DNA of 37,558 nt from an uncultured Aquimarina sp. GTDB lineage: Bacteria > Bacteroidota > Bacteroidia > Flavobacteriales > Flavobacteriaceae. Positions 1 to 7,364 of this stretch are shown in pieces. Position 1 is the stretch's first letter. Each line of letters starts with the position of its first letter. Under the pieces are notes generated by a model that was given only the letters and a program-made list of their open reading frames with translations, had not been told where the DNA came from and did no database searches. The DNA is taken from positions 1 through 37,558 of the forward strand of contig NZ_CANLOZ010000018.1 in assembly GCF_947492965.1 (NCBI RefSeq), written 5' to 3'. The position numbers and the translations under genes were made by a program.

Positions 1-36
1 TGTACGCTTCTTCCTTGGTTCTTCTGAATGTGTCAT
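1..36 (-). CDS. Transposase OrfA, N-terminal fragment cut by window edge (left IS copy)
   Basis: On the minus strand an ATG at base 36 opens a frame reading MTHSEEPRKKRT up to the window edge. This short, basic start resembles IS3-family OrfA proteins of Bacteroidota, in which a few residues precede a helix-turn-helix that binds the IS ends. Only 12 codons are visible, so the assignment rests on the start and on the IS terminus 41 bases upstream. The identical fragment occurs at the right end. Confidence 0.5.
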   Translation of the reverse strand, partial: MTHSEEPRKKRT

Positions 37-77
37 AAATAAGTCTAAATTACGTCAACTTATTTCAGGACGAGACA
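1..77 (-). mobile_element. Outer end of an insertion sequence (left copy, probably IS3 family), partial
   Basis: The first 77 bases are the exact reverse complement of the last 77 bases of the window. Read on the minus strand the element begins TGTCTCGTCCTGAAAT at base 77 and runs out of the window. Beyond base 77 the two flanks no longer match. The TG terminus and a transposase-like start codon about 40 bases inside fit the end of an IS3-type element. The body of the element lies outside the window, so the family is inferred from the terminus and the 12 visible transposase residues. Confidence 0.65.
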
Positions 78-89
78 AAGAATATAGAT

Positions 90-118
90 AAAAAAGCGAG
101 CTCAGTGCTCGCTTTTTT
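90..118. terminator. Rho-independent, bidirectional terminator
   Basis: GCGAGC (96-101) pairs with GCTCGC (107-112) around a 5-base loop. An A-run (90-95) and a T-run (113-118) flank the stem, so it can stop transcripts from either side. It lies just past the stop of the minus-strand lipoprotein gene and 12 bases inside the left IS end. Confidence 0.85.
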
Positions 119-128
119 GTTTTACCTT

Positions 129-605
129 TTAGTTCGCATTACTGCCAATATTCGCTGCGGCAACTACCGGACCATCAATTCCGTTTAAACGAATTAGAAT
201 GTGCCCATCAAATGTTATTAATTCATCATATGAAATTGGGAAAGTAGGATTAGATTCTTCATTAGGATCCAATCCATAAATAATGGTGTTACTAACATGA
301 ATATTACTAAAATCGTTCGATATTTCTTCTAGAGAAATAGCAATCTCACCTCCTTCTATTAAAGAGTTGTAGTATAAATTTGGTAAATAGGAGGAATCAT
401 CTTGTATGCCTTCAATAGAAATTGTTATTGCTCCTCTTCTAGTTGCTTCATGGTATTCTCTTATCATTACTACTCCTGATATACCAGAATTGTCAACTTC
501 TGTAATTGTATATTGTTTGTTGCGGAATGAATCATCATCGTCATTTTTATCACAAGCAGTAAATAGTGGAATTACGGTTAGTAGCATTAATAATAGTTTT
601 CTCAT
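129..605 (-). CDS. Small lipoprotein of unknown function
   Basis: This 158-residue protein begins with a short hydrophobic signal ending in a lipobox (LFTAC, Cys18). An Asp-rich linker (DKNDDDD) follows, which in Bacteroidota often accompanies export of the lipoprotein to the cell surface. The remainder is polar, beta-rich in appearance and free of membrane segments, and I recognise no domain. It is followed by a strong terminator. It lies 100 bases downstream of the LytTR regulator on the same strand, so it may be read with that regulator or be its target; no clear promoter was seen in the gap. The start at 605 is the only one that gives the signal peptide. Confidence 0.75.
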   Translation of the reverse strand: MRKLLLMLLTVIPLFTACDKNDDDDSFRNKQYTITEVDNSGISGVVMIREYHEATRRGAITISIEGIQDDSSYLPNLYYNSLIEGGEIAISLEEISNDFSNIHVSNTIIYGLDPNEESNPTFPISYDELITFDGHILIRLNGIDGPVVAAANIGSNAN

Positions 606-705
606 TTCTAAAAGTTTTAAAGTTTTCTAAATGACATTTTCCCCTAAAAAATGTTGCAAAAGAAAGAATAGATAATCTCAAAAGAGTAATCTTTTTTGGT
701 TAGAA

Positions 706-1416
706 TTAAATGTTTTCTAACCTATTTAAAACTTGAGTTTTGTAATTTCTACTAATAGGAATTGATTTATTCTTGAGCACCAATTCTTCATTAGAAAAAG
801 AATCAATTTTTTTGATTGCAATGATAAAAGATCTATGGGTTCTCATGAATTGTTGTACAGGCAACCTTGCTTCAATATTGCTGATAGTTTCTCTGGTTAC
901 AATAGTGGCATTATCACAATGAATTTTTAGATAATCATTATAACTTTCTACATAAATAATTTCCGAAAAATCTATCTTTTTCATCCTTCTATCTGACCTA
1001 ACAAACATAAAATCATTTGATTGAATTTCTTCAGTAGTGGTTTTGGAAACTTTGTGATGTATTTCGAAATAATTATCCACTGCGTTTAGTAACCTTTCAA
1101 AAGAAATTGGCTTTAAAAGATAATCTACAGCATGTAGATCAAAACCGTCGATTGCATATTCTCGATATGCGGTTGTGAAAATGATTTTAATTTCTTTATT
1201 GATGGATTTGGCAAAAGAAATCCCAGATATTTCAGGCATATTGATATCTAAAAAAATCAAATCTATCTTATTAGCATTAATACAATTAAAAGCTTCTAAG
1301 GCGCTAGCACAAACAGCTACCACATCTATGCGATCTACTTTTTCTAAATGACTAGCAATAATATCTCTTGCTGTAGGTTCGTCATCGACAATGATGCAAG
1401 ATATTTTAGGATTCAT
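706..1416 (-). CDS. LytTR-family response regulator
   Basis: This 236-residue cytoplasmic regulator has a receiver domain (about residues 5-120) with the acidic pair D11-D12, phospho-acceptor D57 in FLDINMP and the conserved lysine in LLKPISF. A LytTR DNA-binding domain follows (about 135-233), with motifs such as IIYVESYNDYLKI and MRTHRSFII. It overlaps the end of the kinase gene by 11 bases, so the two are translationally coupled and form a LytS/LytR-type pair. Its targets are not known. Candidates by position are the downstream lipoprotein and the divergent small ORF/ExbB-like genes. It is clearly paralogous to the regulator at 14644-15381. Confidence 0.93.
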   Translation of the reverse strand: MNPKISCIIVDDEPTARDIIASHLEKVDRIDVVAVCASALEAFNCINANKIDLIFLDINMPEISGISFAKSINKEIKIIFTTAYREYAIDGFDLHAVDYLLKPISFERLLNAVDNYFEIHHKVSKTTTEEIQSNDFMFVRSDRRMKKIDFSEIIYVESYNDYLKIHCDNATIVTRETISNIEARLPVQQFMRTHRSFIIAIKKIDSFSNEELVLKNKSIPISRNYKTQVLNRLENI

Positions 1417-2494
1417 AAGCTGTAGTGTTTTTAGTATTTAGATATAATTTTACAGTATGCCAATTCTCGTTTTCAGTTATTTCTAAAGAATGATGCTCTT
1501 TATATGCTAATGCTAATCGTTTTTTGATATTATTTAATCCTATCCCTTTATGATCACCACTATTACCTGGAAGAGTTGAATTTTTTATAGAAAAATAAAT
1601 CTCATGATCCTTACAGATTAAACTCATATGAATGGATAGTTTTTGATCGATAATTTGTCCATGTTTAAAACTATTTTCTACAAAAGGAATAAATAGCATA
1701 GGTGCTACCTGAATGTTGGTATCTATATTTTGAAAATCTATAGAAATATCTAATACATCTCTAAAACGCATTTTTTCTAATGTAACATAATCTTCTATAT
1801 GGTTTATTTCATCCTGCAATTGTACTAGAGGTTTATCTGATTGATATAAAAGATAATCCAAAAGGTTTGATAATTTTAGAATCATCTCTGGAGTATCCTC
1901 AGATTTTTTTAAAGCGAATCCATATAACGTATTTAGGGTATTAAATAAAAAGTGTGGATGAATCTGCATTTTTAGATAGTTCAGTTCTTGTTCTTTCAGT
2001 TTTAACTGAGCTTCTAAAATTTTGTTTTTTAGTGCCTGATTTGCTGTGGTTGATTTATAATTGTGCTGAGCTAGATTTAATGCACTGGCAATGAAAACTA
2101 CAAAATATACAGCCACAAACAGAAAAAATGGACTTCTTGTCATTGGAGCCATTCCTTCATATTTTAGTGATGATAAAAAGATAAGACCATAAAAGAATGA
2201 GATGACAATAAAAAATGCTGATACGATTAACGTATAAATACAATAAAGAAGGAATAACGCATATCGCTCTTTTATTAAATATTTTGGAATTAATATGTCT
2301 GTTACTGTATACGTAGTTCCTATGGTAACAGGCATAAGAAATAAAGAAAAAGAAAATACATAATTGATATCCTCGGTATTGTAACCAAAAAAATAGGTAT
2401 ACCCAAACAGTACTACTGTCCAAAATATAGAATGTAGTAATAAGGTTGCTAGTTTTTTTAGAATGGTATCTTTAGAAATCATATTTAAGTACAA
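1406..2494 (-). CDS. LytS/YehU-type sensor histidine kinase
   Basis: This 362-residue membrane kinase has four hydrophobic segments (roughly 15-37, 45-65, 80-108 and 122-142). A short coiled stretch (150-175) precedes the His_kinase domain, whose phospho-acceptor H179 sits in IHPHFLFNTLNTLYGF. The C-terminal ATPase part has the N-box (FVENSFKHG) and a G-box (GIGLNNIKKRL). There is no extracellular sensor domain, so the stimulus is probably membrane-borne. The start could be Met1 (2494) or Met5 (2482). Only 36 bases separate it from the divergent ORF at 2531, so that gap must hold any divergent promoter. It pairs with the overlapping LytTR regulator. Confidence 0.92.
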   Translation of the reverse strand: MYLNMISKDTILKKLATLLLHSIFWTVVLFGYTYFFGYNTEDINYVFSFSLFLMPVTIGTTYTVTDILIPKYLIKERYALFLLYCIYTLIVSAFFIVISFFYGLIFLSSLKYEGMAPMTRSPFFLFVAVYFVVFIASALNLAQHNYKSTTANQALKNKILEAQLKLKEQELNYLKMQIHPHFLFNTLNTLYGFALKKSEDTPEMILKLSNLLDYLLYQSDKPLVQLQDEINHIEDYVTLEKMRFRDVLDISIDFQNIDTNIQVAPMLFIPFVENSFKHGQIIDQKLSIHMSLICKDHEIYFSIKNSTLPGNSGDHKGIGLNNIKKRLALAYKEHHSLEITENENWHTVKLYLNTKNTTAYES

Positions 2495-2530
2495 TATCAG
2501 TATTTTTTACCTTTCAAGTAGTATTTTTGG

Positions 2531-2680
2531 ATGAATAACCGAATTAGTACGCATTATAACAAAATTACAGAGTTGTTTTCTGAACACTATACGAATCAAG
2601 CTAAATACGAAACGAATTTGGTAGATAAGCGCAAAAAAAATATTCTTCTTACTTTAGAAACTAGTTTTGAATATGTTTAA
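2531..2680 (+). CDS. Putative 49-residue small protein upstream of the ExbB-like gene
   Basis: An ATG at 2531 opens a 49-codon frame (start MNNRISTHYNKITELF, end LTLETSFEYV). Its TAA (2678-2680) overlaps the ATG of the next gene (2673), a typical layout for translational coupling. The product is charged, probably helical, and has no signal or membrane segment. An in-frame TAG at 2519 rules out an upstream extension. A TATTTTTG box (2522-2529) matches the TAnnTTTG promoter core, but it would give an almost leaderless mRNA and no -33 element was found. I do not recognise the family. Support comes from the coupling and from the gene filling an otherwise empty gap. Confidence 0.45.
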   Translation: MNNRISTHYNKITELFSEHYTNQAKYETNLVDKRKKNILLTLETSFEYV

Positions 2681-3113
2681 TTCAAAATTAATTACTATGA
2701 TATCACTATTTCTTTTACAATCGGAAAGCAGATCTTTTTTCTCGGTTCTTTTCGGGAGATTGGAAGAAGGAGGAATGTTTTTTATGTTCCCGATTTTATT
2801 AATGCTTTTGTTGGTCTTATTCCTTATCGTTAGAGGCCTTATTTCTTTAAGAAACGAACAGAAAGGATTTCAAAAGAATATTCAGTTATTAAATTCTATT
2901 GGACTTTTAACCTTAGTGTGGGGAATGCTAGGACAGCTTATTGGTATTGTAGGAATGTTTGATCAATTAGAAGAAATTGGCAATATATCCACACCTATTT
3001 TCGCAGGTGGGCTAAAGGTTTCTGCATTACCTCCAATTTTTGGTTTTCTTGTCTTTATAGTTTCAAGATCGGCCTCTATAATTTTTACTTGGATCGCTAA
3101 AGAATCGGAATAA
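2673..3113 (+). CDS. MotA/TolQ/ExbB-like proton channel family membrane protein
   Basis: This inner-membrane protein of about 146 residues has hydrophobic segments near 34-56, 72-96 and 116-138. The stretch containing GLLTLVWGMLGQLIGIVGMF resembles the core of the MotA/TolQ/ExbB channel family in Flavobacteriia. A TTG two codons earlier (2667) is an alternative start, but the ATG at 2673 is preferred. It is shorter than classic ExbB (about 230 residues), and no ExbD or TonB gene is nearby, so a role in TonB energisation is unproven. It overlaps the end of the 49-codon ORF and is followed by a weak hairpin terminator. Confidence 0.65.
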   Translation: MFNSKLITMISLFLLQSESRSFFSVLFGRLEEGGMFFMFPILLMLLLVLFLIVRGLISLRNEQKGFQKNIQLLNSIGLLTLVWGMLGQLIGIVGMFDQLEEIGNISTPIFAGGLKVSALPPIFGFLVFIVSRSASIIFTWIAKESE

Positions 3114-3125
3114 CCGTTTTTATTC

Positions 3126-3151
3126 ATCAAACAAGTATCTATTTGTTTGAT
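3126..3151 (+). terminator. Probable terminator after the ExbB-like gene
   Basis: ATCAAACAA (3126-3134) pairs perfectly with TTGTTTGAT (3143-3151) around an 8-base loop, followed by TCTTTTC. The stem is AT-rich, so it is a weaker terminator than others in the window. Confidence 0.5.
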
Positions 3152-3247
3152 TCTTTTCACAATAATATTTCACTTAAATAAATAATGAAGTTACTATCAA
3201 AATAATCTTTTGAGAAGGATCTTGCTTACTTCATTTCCAAACAAAAT

Positions 3248-4582
3248 ATGTATGATATGATTAAAAAAATGATAATTATACCTTTCCTTTTGATCGGTTT
3301 AGGTATCACCGCACAGAATTTCAATAAAACAAAATTAGACAGTTTGTTTACTATCATCTATCAAAATAATAAAGGAATGGGTAGTATTTCCATATTTCAA
3401 AATGGAAAAGAAGTATATGCTAATTCCATAGGATATGCTGATATAGAGAATGAAATAAAGCCTGATAAAAATACGAAGTATCGTATAGGTTCTATTACCA
3501 AAACTTTTACAGCTACGTTAATTATGCAGTTGGTGGATGAACAAAAATTAGGTTTAGATACCTACTTGAGCACTTATTTTCCGGAAATACCGAATGCAAG
3601 TAAGATCACCATAGAACATTTACTAAGACATAGAAGTGGTTTATTTAATTTAACCGAAGATGAAGACTTTTTAACTTGGATGATTTTGCCAAATACTAGA
3701 GAACAAATGTTAGAAAGATTAGTAAAGAGAAAGGTGAATTTCGAACCAGGTGCTAAGACAAGATATTCCAACACTAATTATTTGTTACTTTCCTATATAG
3801 CAGAAGAAATTGAAGGGAAACCATATTCAGAGATTTTACATGCTAGAGTTATCAAACCGCTAGGTCTGAAAAGGACTGCCTACGGTAAAAAAATTAACTC
3901 TAAAAATAACGAAGCCCTATCTTATGTGCTAAAAGAAGACAATTGGAATATGGTAAAGAATGAAACACACATGAGTGTTCCTATCGGTGCAGGAGCTATT
4001 GTTTCTACTCCTACAGAATTAAATATATTCTATGAGAATCTTTTTTCTGGTAGATTGGTTACAAAAATTTCATTAGATAAAATGATAGATATTTCAAAAG
4101 GGATGGGGATGGGAATCAGTGGAGAAACTTTCTTTAATAAACAAGCTTATGGGCATAACGGTGGTATTGATGGTTTTCAGTCGCTTACATTATATTTGCC
4201 AGAAGAAAAAATTGCAGTTTCCTACATAGGAAATGGAGTAGTAATGTCTCCAAACAGTATCATTATTAATGTGTTGGATAGTTATTATAATAATAATTAT
4301 CAACTTCCTAAGTTCGAGAAAGCATTAAAATTTACAACTGAAGAATTAGACCAATATTTAGGTGTTTATGTAAGCGAATCATTTCCTTTTCAGATAACCA
4401 TTACTAAAGAAAATACTGTGCTCGTAGCAGACGCAAAAGATGGTCCTACATTTCCATTAAAAGGGTATAGTAATCATAAATTTATTTCTGATAGAGCAGG
4501 AGCGGCTTTGTTTTTTCACCCGACTGAGAATGAAATGGTGTTGGAGTTAAATGGAAACAAAGTGAATTTCAAAAGAAAATAG
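3248..4582 (+). CDS. Secreted serine hydrolase of the class C beta-lactamase/DD-peptidase fold
   Basis: This 444-residue exported protein has a signal peptide ending near TAQ (residues 21-23). The active-site motifs of the class C beta-lactamase/penicillin-binding-protein family are intact: S82-x-x-K85 (SITK), Y173-S-N175, and H303-N-G-G in place of KTG. A smaller C-terminal domain (about 355-444) resembles the accessory beta-barrel found in many such proteins. Family members cleave peptides, esters or beta-lactams, and most chromosomal members of this type in Bacteroidota are not true beta-lactamases. Met1 (3248) or Met4 could be the start. It appears to be a single-gene unit between two hairpins. 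The substrate is unknown. Confidence 0.88.
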   Translation: MYDMIKKMIIIPFLLIGLGITAQNFNKTKLDSLFTIIYQNNKGMGSISIFQNGKEVYANSIGYADIENEIKPDKNTKYRIGSITKTFTATLIMQLVDEQKLGLDTYLSTYFPEIPNASKITIEHLLRHRSGLFNLTEDEDFLTWMILPNTREQMLERLVKRKVNFEPGAKTRYSNTNYLLLSYIAEEIEGKPYSEILHARVIKPLGLKRTAYGKKINSKNNEALSYVLKEDNWNMVKNETHMSVPIGAGAIVSTPTELNIFYENLFSGRLVTKISLDKMIDISKGMGMGISGETFFNKQAYGHNGGIDGFQSLTLYLPEEKIAVSYIGNGVVMSPNSIIINVLDSYYNNNYQLPKFEKALKFTTEELDQYLGVYVSESFPFQITITKENTVLVADAKDGPTFPLKGYSNHKFISDRAGAALFFHPTENEMVLELNGNKVNFKRK

Positions 4583-4690
4583 ACTTAAGAGATGGATAGC
4601 TTTAATCTCTATATGAAAATCAAATGATATTTGAAGAAGGAGTTCAAAAACATACACTTACAGGAAAGTAAGAATTGTATTTGGAAACTT

Positions 4691-4725
4691 AAAACCTTGA
4701 TCACTAACTAATAGGTCGAGGTTTT
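4691..4725 (+). terminator. Probable terminator after the serine hydrolase gene
   Basis: AAAACCTTGA (4691-4700) pairs with TCGAGGTTTT (4716-4725) with one G-T wobble and a 15-base loop, followed by a T-rich tail. Confidence 0.55.
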
Positions 4726-4815
4726 ATTTATTTTGCTAAGGTTCAAAAAATGACTAAATAATGTTTTTAAAATAGCTCGATGTAAGGTTTTAGAATATAT
4801 ACGACTATAAAAAGT

Positions 4816-5934
4816 ATGGGTAGATTCTTTCTTATAATGATTTTCTTCTTTTTATTAAGTTGCTCTACAGAAGAAGAAAGTTTATTCGATCCTAACGCAG
4901 AAAGAATTCCACCTTTAATCACTAACGATGGTTCTTTTGCGGATAATGATTTATGCGATGAAGCCAAAGATTTATACAATAGACTTATAGAATTAACACA
5001 AAAAGGAATTGCCTTTGGTCAACAAGCTCCTTTCGGTACTGGTAATAACTTTCCGATGCCAGATAAATTAGACGAGGATTTTTTAGAAGTAGCTCAAGAT
5101 TATCCAGCTATCGTTGGATTTGATCTAGAACTGATAAGCCTTCAGAATGAATTTATTATAAATGATTTTATTGAGAAATTCACAAATGCTGTTATAGAAG
5201 CTCATAACAATGGTAGTATCATTACTATGAGTTGGCATATGGTAAACCCAAATAATTCCGCAGGTGTTTTAACAACAGTAGTACCTGATATGTTAGAAGG
5301 AGGAAAGTATAGAAACAAGTTTTTAGATAACCTGGCAAAAGCAGCAAGAGTATTCAAAAATATTAAAGACTCAGAAGGAAATCCAATTCCTGTATTATTT
5401 AGACCTTGGCATGAAATGAATGGAAATTTTTTCTATTGGGGAGAAGGTTTCAGAACTACAGAGGAGTACAAGCAATTATATAAGGATACAGTAAGGATTT
5501 TGTCTGAAGATCTAGATGTACATAACTTGATTTATATCTATGCACCAAATTGGGTTTCTAGTGCAGAAGAGTATATGAGAAACTACCCAGGAGATGAATA
5601 TGTAGATATGCTGGGCGTAGATGTATATGATTTTAAAAATGGTAATTTTTTGCAAAGTGCTCTACGAAATTTACAAATTGTTGAAGACATTGCTACCGAA
5701 AGAAATATGCTATTTGCACTTACCGAAACAGGGATAGAAAATGTAACTGAGACTGATTGGTGGACGAATAGTCTGTATAAAGCTATCAGAAGTAGCAGTA
5801 TTACCTATACTATGATCTGGAGAAATGATTCACCTTCTTTTTTTCACGCCCCTTTTGTAGGTCATCCCTCCGAAGATAATTTTAGGGAGTTTGTAGATAC
5901 GGATCTAATACTACTAAGTGAAGATCTTAAGTAA
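4816..5934 (+). CDS. GH26 glycoside hydrolase lipoprotein, probable beta-mannanase
   Basis: This 372-residue lipoprotein (lipobox LLSC, Cys16) consists of one TIM-barrel catalytic domain (about 45-365). GH26 hallmarks are visible: the acid/base in FRPWHEMNG (H199, E200), the following FYWG, and the nucleophile E304 in LTETG. Known GH26 enzymes mostly cleave beta-1,4-mannan and some cleave xylan or mixed-linkage glucan, so mannanase is the best but not the only reading. Lipid anchoring suggests action at the cell surface or in the periplasm. No SusC/SusD pair, transporter or accessory mannan enzyme lies beside it. Its stop is one base from the stop of the convergent DUF3179 gene. Confidence 0.85.
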   Translation: MGRFFLIMIFFFLLSCSTEEESLFDPNAERIPPLITNDGSFADNDLCDEAKDLYNRLIELTQKGIAFGQQAPFGTGNNFPMPDKLDEDFLEVAQDYPAIVGFDLELISLQNEFIINDFIEKFTNAVIEAHNNGSIITMSWHMVNPNNSAGVLTTVVPDMLEGGKYRNKFLDNLAKAARVFKNIKDSEGNPIPVLFRPWHEMNGNFFYWGEGFRTTEEYKQLYKDTVRILSEDLDVHNLIYIYAPNWVSSAEEYMRNYPGDEYVDMLGVDVYDFKNGNFLQSALRNLQIVEDIATERNMLFALTETGIENVTETDWWTNSLYKAIRSSSITYTMIWRNDSPSFFHAPFVGHPSEDNFREFVDTDLILLSEDLK

Positions 5935-5935
5935 C

Positions 5936-7297
5936 CTATTTAATTAGAGTAACATTTGGAAAAGCAGCTTGATATCCAAACCAAAAGGCATTGTAGGCAG
6001 GAAAGCGTGCTAATTTTTGTTTAGTAGTTGTATGTATCAAAGCATCTTCTGTGAGTTGCCAAGTATTACCATTATTATCAGTCGCTTCAATACCTTTATC
6101 ATAATCTGTGAATTCAACATCTTCTGTGAAGTATACTCTATGCGCTCCTGATTTATCAGTAAATACAGTGAAGTTATTGTTGCCAATTGTATGTTTAAAT
6201 ATTCTTTTTCTCTTAAGAAACTTGGAGGAAATCGCGAAATTTTCTTCCGTTTGATCAGGAATTCTAATGGCGAGTATTTGTTGTTTGTTTTTAAGCCTTT
6301 TATCTTTTTTATGAATGTTAAACATTAAATTATCCGTAGCAAAATAATCTTTGTATGCTACACCTTCATTATAATCTCTTTGATGTCCTGTACGTAAGGA
6401 TAGTACAGATGTTTCTGGATGTCTCTTTTTCCATTCTCCCCAAGTGGTAGTAACCACACTGAGATATTCTAATTCAATATTTTTTCCTACCAATGGGCCT
6501 ATTACAGGTTTTCCCCATAAGGTATTCCAAAGCGATTGAGTTTCTTTATCGTACATCAGTTTGTTAGAACGATACAAGAATCCACTAGTTCCTAAATCGT
6601 ATTGCACTCCGTATTTATTTGTTTTATATACTATTACGGTTCCACATAGTGTACAATAAACTCCAGCTAAAGGAATTCCTCCAACAGTATCTGTAAACAT
6701 TTCATGCCAAGCTAAAATACGTTTAGGATATGCTCTAACATCACCATTGACAGCGATGCCAAAAACAATATGATCATCTTTTAAATACGTAGCTTGTTTT
6801 GCGTTGATCATTAGAGGATTTCTAAGAGGTGGAATACCGTCTTGTACAACACCTCCCCAACGAACTTCATCTAATCGAATTGTTGATTGTTGTTCTCTGT
6901 TTAAAAAATATCTTGAAAATTTGTAATCGATGTAGTGATGTAATGTAGCTTTAAATTTATAATAATTAGAATTATATGCTGCAGTTTTGTTCCAAATATA
7001 TTCATACCATGCATTAAAATCGTAACCATAATTTTTTTTCGTCTCTTTCTCTAGTAACGATAGGATTTTGGTTGAGGTTTTTGTGTTCTTTAAAAAGTAA
7101 AGAGTCTCTATCGCAAGTATTTCAAAACTTTCTTTCCAGTTGTAATCGATATAAGTGTATGCGGTATTATGGGTATTTAGATCTGAAGAAGTAAAAAAAT
7201 CTAAGAAATACTCATATCCTTCTTTTTGTGCAGTTTTCTGCGCATTTACTTCCAGAATACTAAAAAGTATAATACATAATATCAGAATATTTTTCAT
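5936..7297 (-). CDS. DUF3179 domain-containing exported protein
   Basis: This 453-residue protein has a cleavable signal (MKNILILCIILFSILEVNAQ). Its long C-terminal region carries DUF3179 signatures, including GVYCTLCGT, which holds a Cys-x-x-Cys pair, and a segment around GTSGFLYRSNKLMYD. The biochemical function of DUF3179 is unknown. The Cys pair could be a metal or redox site, which is my inference. The N-terminal 150 residues are helical and probably form a separate domain. It is the last gene of the minus-strand run below the ABC exporter, 67 bases after it, and its stop nearly touches that of the convergent GH26 gene, leaving no room for a terminator. Confidence 0.85.
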   Translation of the reverse strand: MKNILILCIILFSILEVNAQKTAQKEGYEYFLDFFTSSDLNTHNTAYTYIDYNWKESFEILAIETLYFLKNTKTSTKILSLLEKETKKNYGYDFNAWYEYIWNKTAAYNSNYYKFKATLHHYIDYKFSRYFLNREQQSTIRLDEVRWGGVVQDGIPPLRNPLMINAKQATYLKDDHIVFGIAVNGDVRAYPKRILAWHEMFTDTVGGIPLAGVYCTLCGTVIVYKTNKYGVQYDLGTSGFLYRSNKLMYDKETQSLWNTLWGKPVIGPLVGKNIELEYLSVVTTTWGEWKKRHPETSVLSLRTGHQRDYNEGVAYKDYFATDNLMFNIHKKDKRLKNKQQILAIRIPDQTEENFAISSKFLKRKRIFKHTIGNNNFTVFTDKSGAHRVYFTEDVEFTDYDKGIEATDNNGNTWQLTEDALIHTTTKQKLARFPAYNAFWFGYQAAFPNVTLIK

Positions 7298-7364
7298 TCA
7301 ACTTTTTTTGGGTTGGTCGAATGATTACCTGATTTTTAACAGATTTAGGAAAGTTTTAATAGTT

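Noticed and set aside
3248..4582. True class C (AmpC) beta-lactamase
   Set aside because: The catalytic motifs fit the fold, but the KTG position is HNGG and the C-terminal extra domain is typical of broad serine hydrolases, so resistance should not be inferred.
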